From Bacteroidales bacterium (GTDB lineage: Bacteria > Bacteroidota > Bacteroidia > Bacteroidales > JALTDM01), in NCBI GenBank assembly GCA_027073875.1, contig JALTEO010000064.1:1-11214 (forward strand): a DNA stretch of 11,214 nt, written 5' to 3'. How positions within the stretch are numbered: the first letter of the stretch is position 1; each line of letters opens with the position of its first letter. A program made the translations under genes and the position numbers. Under the pieces are notes generated by a model, which ran no database searches, was not told the origin of the DNA, and saw nothing but the letters and a program-made list of their open reading frames with translations. Below, one piece after another: positions 6,577-11,214 of this stretch.

Positions 6577-7536
6577 CTAAAGTCCTGCATTATTGAGCTT
6601 TAATTTCAAAAGAAAAAAAGAACCGACAATAGCCGGTAATGCAATGTTAATTAGCCAAAGTAATGATATTGCTAAGAAAATACCTGTTGTGTTCGCAACA
6701 AAAATGCTGAAGATAGTGATTGCTAAACTTCCGCGGATACCAATTTCGGCAAGAGTAAACGAAGGAATAAATGCCATTGCAAAGTAGATTAATGCTAACG
6801 ATAAGAAGACTTTTTCAAATGATAATGAAATATCGAAAATATGCATAAGTAAAAAAAATTGCAGAATAAATATGCCGTACCGAAAAGTGCTTAAAAGTAA
6901 TATTTTTAATATGTCGAGAGTAGAGTAGTGTTTGAAAAAAGAAATGAAATGATAAATCTTTTTAAATCGTTTCAGTTTTTTTGATAATGTAGGCAATGCA
7001 AATAATAGAATCAGGATAAAAAAAAGTAATGTGGAAGAAATGACAAGCATTAGATTTTTATTTTTGTCAAGGACTTCAATCCCTTGGAATTGTTCAGTTG
7101 CAAAAAAGAACAGCGAAAAAATACCGGCAATCAGCGTAATGGATATTTGGGCGATACTGCCTGTAATTGTTGCAAAAATACCTTGTACCCGTTGTTGTGA
7201 TAATACCCAAATTCTGCCAAAATACTCACCTGTACGGTTCGGTGTGAAAATGGAGGTTGTCAGCCCGATAATGACACCTTCCAGCGAACGCCAAACACTG
7301 ATTTTTTCAATAGGACGAACCAACAATTGCCACTTAATGGCTTCCAACGACCAATTAACTGCCATTAGTAAGACCGCCAACGCTAAAAAAACTGTTTTTG
7401 ACAGGTTAAATGGATATGAGTGCCATTGACTTAAATCATTTTTACCATAAACCAATTGGTAATAAATGTAACTGTATGACCCTGCAATGACGAGAATTTT
7501 AAATAACCATATCCAAAAGCGGGGTAGGGGCTTCAT
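6577..7536 (-). CDS. LPG-synthase-TM (UPF0104/AglD-type) membrane protein
   Basis: This 319-residue polytopic inner-membrane protein belongs to the lysylphosphatidylglycerol synthase transmembrane-region family. It lacks the soluble aminoacyl-transferase domain of MprF, so it is the flippase-like part only. About seven to eight hydrophobic segments are visible (near residues 8-26, 47-64, 84-98, 120-145, 161-182, 207-232, 241-260 and 266-311). Family-type conserved loops are TPNRTGEYFGR (98-108) and IPSFTLAEIGIRGS (257-270). Members are proposed to move lipids or lipid-linked intermediates, but the substrate here cannot be read from sequence. It lies 52 bp after the NUDIX gene and 104 bp before mltF, all leftward. 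Its place next to a peptidoglycan-remodelling enzyme hints at envelope work; that is inference only. Confidence 0.85.
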   Translation of the reverse strand: MKPLPRFWIWLFKILVIAGSYSYIYYQLVYGKNDLSQWHSYPFNLSKTVFLALAVLLMAVNWSLEAIKWQLLVRPIEKISVWRSLEGVIIGLTTSIFTPNRTGEYFGRIWVLSQQRVQGIFATITGSIAQISITLIAGIFSLFFFATEQFQGIEVLDKNKNLMLVISSTLLFFILILLFALPTLSKKLKRFKKIYHFISFFKHYSTLDILKILLLSTFRYGIFILQFFLLMHIFDISLSFEKVFLSLALIYFAMAFIPSFTLAEIGIRGSLAITIFSIFVANTTGIFLAISLLWLINIALPAIVGSFFLLKLKLNNAGL

Positions 7537-7588
7537 TATAAATCAGGGAAAAATAATTTAATCATAGCGTATAAAACTATTGAAAGAT

Positions 7589-8206
7589 TTAAGATTTTTT
7601 CAGCTTGGAATCCAAATATTTTTGCAGAACATCTACAACCAGAGGATACATTCCTTCCAGATAATTTGAAATATCATCAATGTTTACCCAAATTGCTTTT
7701 TCAATACCTTCAATTGCTTGCGGAACAAGTGGTGGCTCACCATCTGTTTTCATTGTGTACCAAGCTGTTTTTTTTAAGACCCATTCGTCATTTAATTTGT
7801 AAATATGGTAAGAATAATCAATGAAACTAACCGGCTCTAATTCTGTAATTCCCACTTCTTCTTTTACCTCTCGTAGTGCAGTGATTTCTATCGGTTCTTC
7901 GGGCTCTTTTTTCCCTTTTGGTAAATCCCAAAAACCATTACGGAAGATTAAAATAATTTTACCGTCGGGATTTTCAACTACACCGCCGCCGGCTTCTATC
8001 AATTTAAAATGATCGGAAAAAACATTAAATGCCGATTCAATATCAGCGTCAACGATATTAATTTCCACTGTCTCATCTTCTCTGAGATTGTCAATGAGTG
8101 TGGGTGTCATAACTCCCAGTGTGTCAGCATTCAGCGTAAAATCGCTTTTTTTAGGTGCTGTGGTTTGAAAATTAAAACAATTCTTTTTGAAAAAAACTTT
8201 ATACAT
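7589..8206 (-). CDS. NUDIX family hydrolase
   Basis: NUDIX enzymes hydrolyse nucleoside diphosphates linked to another group, using divalent metal. The full box G-x5-E-x7-R-E-V-x-E-E-V-G-I is present at residues 98-120, preceded by FWDLPKGKKEP as in many ADP-ribose or (di)nucleoside polyphosphate hydrolases. An N-terminal extension of about 65 residues (MYKVFFKKN...) before the AGGGV strand gives 205 residues, longer than a minimal NUDIX domain. The start at 8206 is the first ATG and gives this Bacteroidota-like N-terminus. The start codon is 7 bp from that of the divergent pyrE and lies within the pyrE promoter element. The neighbourhood suggests nucleotide housekeeping, but the substrate is unknown. 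It heads the leftward set with the LPG-synthase-TM and mltF genes. Confidence 0.92.
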   Translation of the reverse strand: MYKVFFKKNCFNFQTTAPKKSDFTLNADTLGVMTPTLIDNLREDETVEINIVDADIESAFNVFSDHFKLIEAGGGVVENPDGKIILIFRNGFWDLPKGKKEPEEPIEITALREVKEEVGITELEPVSFIDYSYHIYKLNDEWVLKKTAWYTMKTDGEPPLVPQAIEGIEKAIWVNIDDISNYLEGMYPLVVDVLQKYLDSKLKKS

Positions 8207-8209
8207 TTG
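8202..8209 (+). promoter_or_regulatory. Bacteroidota-type -7 promoter element of pyrE
   Basis: TACATTTG matches TAnnTTTG exactly and ends only 4 bp before the pyrE ATG (8214), which would place transcription start at or next to the start codon. It overlaps the reversed start codon of the divergent NUDIX gene (8204-8206). No convincing -33 box is seen at the usual spacing. Transcribing one gene may therefore hinder the other. Confidence 0.55.
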
Positions 8210-8213
8210 TGAT

Positions 8214-8858
8214 ATGGAAAATTTAGGTCAACAAATAGCTGAATATTTATTGCAAATTAAAGCAATAAAATTAAATCCTGCAAATCCATTTACTTGGGCA
8301 TCGGGTATAAAGTCGCCAATTTACTGTGATAATCGTAAGATTTTATCGCATCCGCAGGTTCGCGATTTTGTGCGGGATGTGTTTGTAGAAACCATCTACG
8401 ATAATTTTCCTGAAACGGAGGTGATTGCCGGTGTAGCAACAGGAGCTATAGCTATGGGGGTACTGGTTGCTCAAAAAATGAATTTACCGTTTATTTATGT
8501 GCGGTCGTCAGCTAAGGGACACGGCTTGCAGAATGCCATTGAAGGTGATTTTGATGCGTCAAAAAAAATATTGGTCATCGAAGATTTGGTTTCAACCGGT
8601 AAAAGTAGTTTGGCAGCAGTGAGAACATTGCGGGAGGCCGGAGCCAATGTGCTTGGAATGGTTGCTATTTTTTCGTATTTGTTGGATATAGCAATTCAGA
8701 ATTTTGCAGCAGAAAATTGTCCGTTAGTTACACTGTCGGATTATAATAAACTGATATCAAAAGCCATTGCCACCGGTTATATTCAAGAGTCGGAATTGAT
8801 AACATTGCAACAGTGGCGACAGAATCCAAACGAATGGAAAACTTTAAAACAAAGCTAA
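8214..8858 (+). CDS. pyrE: Orotate phosphoribosyltransferase
   Basis: PyrE joins orotate to PRPP to give orotidine 5'-monophosphate, the fifth step of de novo pyrimidine synthesis, in the cytoplasm. Diagnostic features are FTWASGIKSPIYCDNR (residues 26-41), the flexible catalytic loop YVRSSAKGHGLQNAIEG (95-111) and the PRPP-binding loop VIEDLVSTGKSS (121-132). I chose the ATG at 8214 (214 residues) because MENLGQQIAEYLLQIKAI is the usual family start. An in-frame TTG at 8187 would only add nine residues encoded within the promoter. The stop codon shares a base with the start of the next gene (TAATG), indicating coupled translation with the SRPBCC-type protein. Confidence 0.96.
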   Translation: MENLGQQIAEYLLQIKAIKLNPANPFTWASGIKSPIYCDNRKILSHPQVRDFVRDVFVETIYDNFPETEVIAGVATGAIAMGVLVAQKMNLPFIYVRSSAKGHGLQNAIEGDFDASKKILVIEDLVSTGKSSLAAVRTLREAGANVLGMVAIFSYLLDIAIQNFAAENCPLVTLSDYNKLISKAIATGYIQESELITLQQWRQNPNEWKTLKQS

Positions 8859-9256
8859 TGGCAACATTTTTATCAGAAATAAAGACCGTAAATCATTCAC
8901 CGGAGAAGTTGTCCGGATTTTTGACCAACCTTAATAATTTTAAGGAACTATTGCCACCGCAAATTAAAAATTGGCAATCGACAGAAACTTGGTGTTCATT
9001 TGATATTGAAGGTACAGCCAGTCTTGGGTTTCAGATTATAGAGCAGACACAGGAAAAAATCAAGTACGAAAATTACGGAAAATCACCATTCCCGTTTTTT
9101 TTGACAATTAATTTGGAAAAACTGTCTGAAGGTGAAACCCGTGTGGGGATGAAATTTGAAGCATCGTTAAATCCGATGATGAAAATGATGATTCAGAAAC
9201 CCATTGTGAACCTGCTGAATTTGATGGTAGATAAATTAAATGAATTAAACTTATAA
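8858..9256 (+). CDS. SRPBCC/START-like fold protein of unknown ligand
   Basis: This 132-residue soluble protein looks like the small SRPBCC (polyketide cyclase/START-like) proteins often found after pyrE in Bacteroidota. It starts MATFLSEIKTVNHSPEKLSGFLTNL, the typical strand plus helix in which a -S-P-E-K- turn precedes a membrane- or ligand-facing helix. Then follow alternating beta strands (about 45-102, including TETWCSFDIEG and RVGMKFEASLNP) and a long C-terminal helix (about 106-130) that would close the cavity. The ATG at 8858 overlaps the pyrE stop by one base; in-frame ATGs at 8813 and 8834 would lie within pyrE and are less likely. The role is unknown. Conserved linkage to pyrE is recalled from related genomes and not checked here. 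Confidence 0.8.
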   Translation: MATFLSEIKTVNHSPEKLSGFLTNLNNFKELLPPQIKNWQSTETWCSFDIEGTASLGFQIIEQTQEKIKYENYGKSPFPFFLTINLEKLSEGETRVGMKFEASLNPMMKMMIQKPIVNLLNLMVDKLNELNL

Positions 9257-9272
9257 ACTAAAATATTGAACA

Positions 9273-9734
9273 ATGATACGAGCCATTATTTTAGTGCTGG
9301 TGTTGTCTGTTACGACACAGATGCAAACTTGCAAGAAAAAAACTAAAGCCGGTGATACAACAGGGAATACAAAAGCAGAAATAGTAAATCCCGTTAAAAA
9401 AGTGGTGATTGATAATAGTATAGTCTCTGTCCCGCCAATTGATGAGCTGAAAATTTCCAAAGCAGAGATATCTCAAAACATTTTGACCGTTACTTTTTCT
9501 TATTTAGGTACTGCTGATGACGATTTTGATTTAATTTTCAATGGAATGTATAATAAAAGCATGCCAATGCAGGCAACCGTTCGCTTGAAACAGGTGAAAA
9601 AATCAGGTAAAGAGGGAATACAGACTAAAACAATGGTTTTTGATGTAGCACCGATGAAAGCTAATGGTACTGAACTGCACATTAAATTAGCAGGTTATCC
9701 CGATAAGATAATTTATAAATATTCAGAAAAGTAA
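9273..9734 (+). CDS. Small putative lipoprotein of unknown function
   Basis: I do not recognise a named family. The 153-residue protein has a hydrophobic start (residues 2-14) followed by TQMQTCKKK. Cys20 could be the lipidated residue, although the QTC lipobox is loose. A polar, lysine-rich linker (21-45) leads to a beta-strand-rich domain (about 55-150) with IDELKISKAEISQNILTVTF and a final KIIYKYSEK strand. This pattern suggests a small Ig-like or beta-sandwich domain exported to the periplasm or outer membrane. It begins 16 bp after the SRPBCC gene, so it is probably in the pyrE transcript. A 155-bp AT-rich gap separates it from the exonuclease. Confidence 0.65.
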   Translation: MIRAIILVLVLSVTTQMQTCKKKTKAGDTTGNTKAEIVNPVKKVVIDNSIVSVPPIDELKISKAEISQNILTVTFSYLGTADDDFDLIFNGMYNKSMPMQATVRLKQVKKSGKEGIQTKTMVFDVAPMKANGTELHIKLAGYPDKIIYKYSEK

Positions 9735-9889
9735 TTTTTCTCGAATGATGATGATATAAATTTAAAGATATAATTGAAAAAAGTATTAATATTGTTCCTG
9801 AAAATTGGTAATAAATAAGATAATTTACACAAATCATTTATTCGTAGGTAAATAAGCATATATTTTAAACTACTTTTAATTAAATAGAA

Positions 9890-10657
9890 ATGAGTTTACA
9901 CTTAAAAAGACCTTTAGTATTTTTTGACTTGGAAACAACCGGTGTCAATACGGCAACAGATAGAATCGTTCAAATTTCGATGATAAAAGTCTTTCCTGAC
10001 GGAAAAGAAGAGAAGTATAACTATTTTGTTAATCCGGGAATGCCTATTCCTGCAGAGGCGACTGCAATTCATGGTATTACTGATGATATGGTGAAAGATA
10101 AACCGATGTTTCCTGAAATTGCTCCTGAAATTGCAAATATTATTAATGGCAGTGATTTGGCAGGATATAATTCTAATCGTTTTGATATTCCTTTGTTGGC
10201 TGAAGAGCTTTTGCGTGCAGAAGTTGATGTTGATTTTAGCAAAATAAAATTTGTGGATGTGCAGAATATTTTTTACAAAAAAGAACCAAGAACATTGGTT
10301 GCCGCCTATCAATTCTATTGTCAAAAAGATTTGGAAAATGCACATAGTTCAGATGCTGATACCTTGGCAACATACGAAGTGTTGAAAGCTCAATTGGAAC
10401 GGTACAATGACTTGGAAGGAGATGTGGATTTTCTTTCGGAATTTACATCGCAGAAGAAAAGTGCTGATTTAGCCGGTTTCATTGTTTATGATAAGGATGA
10501 TAGGGAAATGTTCAGTTTTGGCAAATACAAAGGTCAGCTGGTTGAAGATATTTTAGATAAAGACCTTGGCTATTTTGGATGGATAATGAAGTCCGACTTT
10601 CCGCTTTACACAAAAAAGGTTTTAACACGAATAAAGCTCAGAAAAATGGAGCAGTAA
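9890..10657 (+). CDS. DnaQ-like DEDDh 3'-5' exonuclease with C-terminal FGKYKG domain
   Basis: The N-terminal part (about residues 7-167) is an RNase T/DnaQ-type exonuclease removing nucleotides from 3' ends with two metal ions. All the expected catalytic residues are visible: Asp13 and Glu15 in FFDLETTG, an Exo II-type Asp99 in GYNSNRFDIPLL, and His152 and Asp157 in AHSSDADT. The HGITDD motif (61-66) is also typical. A C-terminal stretch (about 195-250) with FSFGKYKGQ...LGYFGWIMKSDFP resembles the small DUF3820-type module seen appended to such exonucleases. At 255 residues it is a stand-alone enzyme, not a polymerase subunit; DNA repair or RNA trimming are both possible. birA starts one base after its stop, so the two are co-transcribed. 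The 155 bp upstream hold no perfect TAnnTTTG; the closest is TAATATTG at 9787-9794. Confidence 0.92.
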   Translation: MSLHLKRPLVFFDLETTGVNTATDRIVQISMIKVFPDGKEEKYNYFVNPGMPIPAEATAIHGITDDMVKDKPMFPEIAPEIANIINGSDLAGYNSNRFDIPLLAEELLRAEVDVDFSKIKFVDVQNIFYKKEPRTLVAAYQFYCQKDLENAHSSDADTLATYEVLKAQLERYNDLEGDVDFLSEFTSQKKSADLAGFIVYDKDDREMFSFGKYKGQLVEDILDKDLGYFGWIMKSDFPLYTKKVLTRIKLRKMEQ

Positions 10658-10658
10658 A

Positions 10659-11214
10659 ATGAAATCTGCCGTTGAGTTTATTTTTTTACCGGAGGTTGAT
10701 TCTACCAATGATTATTTAAGAAATTATGCTGTCCAAAATGTGTTGGATGTTCCTGTCTTGCTCTTAGCCGGTTATCAAACGGCAGGTAGGGGGCAACATA
10801 CAAATTCTTGGCATAGCGAACCGGATAAAAATTTACTGTTATCATTATTGATTGAGGAGGTAATTTCTGTTGAAAAAGCATTTTATTTATCTAAAATTAC
10901 CGCACTTGCCATTCAGCAATTATTATGGGATGAAATAGGGGAGAAAGTCTTTGTTAAATGGACAAATGATATTTATGTGGCAGATAAAAAAATTGCAGGT
11001 GTTTTGATTGAAAATACGATGAAGGGCAATAAAATTACCCGTTCTATTATTGGCATAGGACTAAATGTGAATCAAATAGAGTTTCCTGCCAATTTATCTA
11101 ACCCTGTCTCATTGAAACAGATTACAGGGAAAAATTACGATATTCAAGGTTTAGGAATGAAATTTTATGATAATTTCCAAAAAATATTTCTGAAATTTCA
11201 CCAGGGATTTTTAA
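10659..11214 (+). CDS. birA: Biotin--[acetyl-CoA-carboxylase] ligase, 3' end cut by window
   Basis: BirA activates biotin with ATP and transfers it to the lysine of biotin carboxyl carrier protein. The first 185 codons are in the window without a stop; relatives of this short class are about 240-250 residues. It begins directly with the catalytic domain (EVDSTNDYL), with no winged-helix DNA-binding domain, so it is monofunctional and not a repressor. Other signatures are QTAGRGQ..NSW (40-51), VKWTNDIYV (99-107), KKIAGVLIEN (110-119, with catalytic-type Lys111) and IGIGLNVNQ (131-139). The biotin-binding loop reads GRGQHTNSW, where E. coli has GRGRRGRKW. It starts one base after the exonuclease stop. 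Confidence 0.94.
   Translation, partial: MKSAVEFIFLPEVDSTNDYLRNYAVQNVLDVPVLLLAGYQTAGRGQHTNSWHSEPDKNLLLSLLIEEVISVEKAFYLSKITALAIQQLLWDEIGEKVFVKWTNDIYVADKKIAGVLIENTMKGNKITRSIIGIGLNVNQIEFPANLSNPVSLKQITGKNYDIQGLGMKFYDNFQKIFLKFHQGFL

Noticed and set aside
7031..7429. 132-codon open frame antisense to the LPG-synthase-TM gene
   Set aside because: It mirrors a hydrophobic sense gene with conserved loops, and no independent features are seen.
9914..10345. 143-codon open frame antisense to the exonuclease gene
   Set aside because: The sense strand encodes an exonuclease with all catalytic motifs; the antisense product is Cys/Ile/Phe-rich with no family likeness.

Overview
The window looks like chromosome of an AT-rich member of the Bacteroidota, most likely Bacteroidales-like. 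Three points support this. TAnnTTTG-type promoter elements lie just upstream of several genes. Menaquinone appears to be made by the futalosine route, since mqnA is present. The gene families are typical of the phylum: a CdaA cyclase, a Bacteroidota-style LPG-synthase-TM flippase, an MltF-like lipoprotein, and a short BirA without a DNA-binding domain. No tRNA, rRNA, CRISPR array or recognisable transposase was seen.

Left part (1-3700): the 3' part of an RlmD-type 23S rRNA uracil methyltransferase runs rightwards. It meets a leftward three-gene operon almost stop to stop, with 2 bp between. That operon, in transcription order, is cdaA (c-di-AMP synthesis), an EI24/CysZ-like membrane protein, and mqnA (chorismate dehydratase). 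A good TAnnTTTG promoter precedes cdaA.

Middle part (3633-5056): this is the only accessory-looking stretch. A 306-bp non-coding gap ends in a clear promoter. It drives two small, overlapping, very AT-rich genes that I cannot firmly identify: a 62-residue protein that looks like the front of a hotdog-fold thioesterase, and a 172-residue protein with a signal peptide. A 417-bp repeat-rich convergent intergenic region follows. It holds a 72-bp palindromic REP/MITE-like element whose two arms resemble two different repeat types, plus 7-bp tandem repeats.

Right part (5057-11214): a leftward set (NUDIX hydrolase, then an LPG-synthase-TM membrane protein, then an MltF-like lytic transglycosylase lipoprotein) diverges from a rightward set (pyrE, an SRPBCC-fold protein, a small lipoprotein, a DEDDh exonuclease, and birA, which is cut by the window end). 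The start codons of the NUDIX gene and pyrE are only 7 bp apart. The pyrE promoter element overlaps the NUDIX start codon, and the pyrE message may be leaderless or nearly so.

Most of the window is core housekeeping: rRNA modification, c-di-AMP signalling, quinone, pyrimidine and biotin metabolism, and cell-wall turnover. I did not find a convincing new multi-gene defence or mobile system. The best candidates for novelty are the orphan overlapping gene pair and the chimeric repeat downstream of it.
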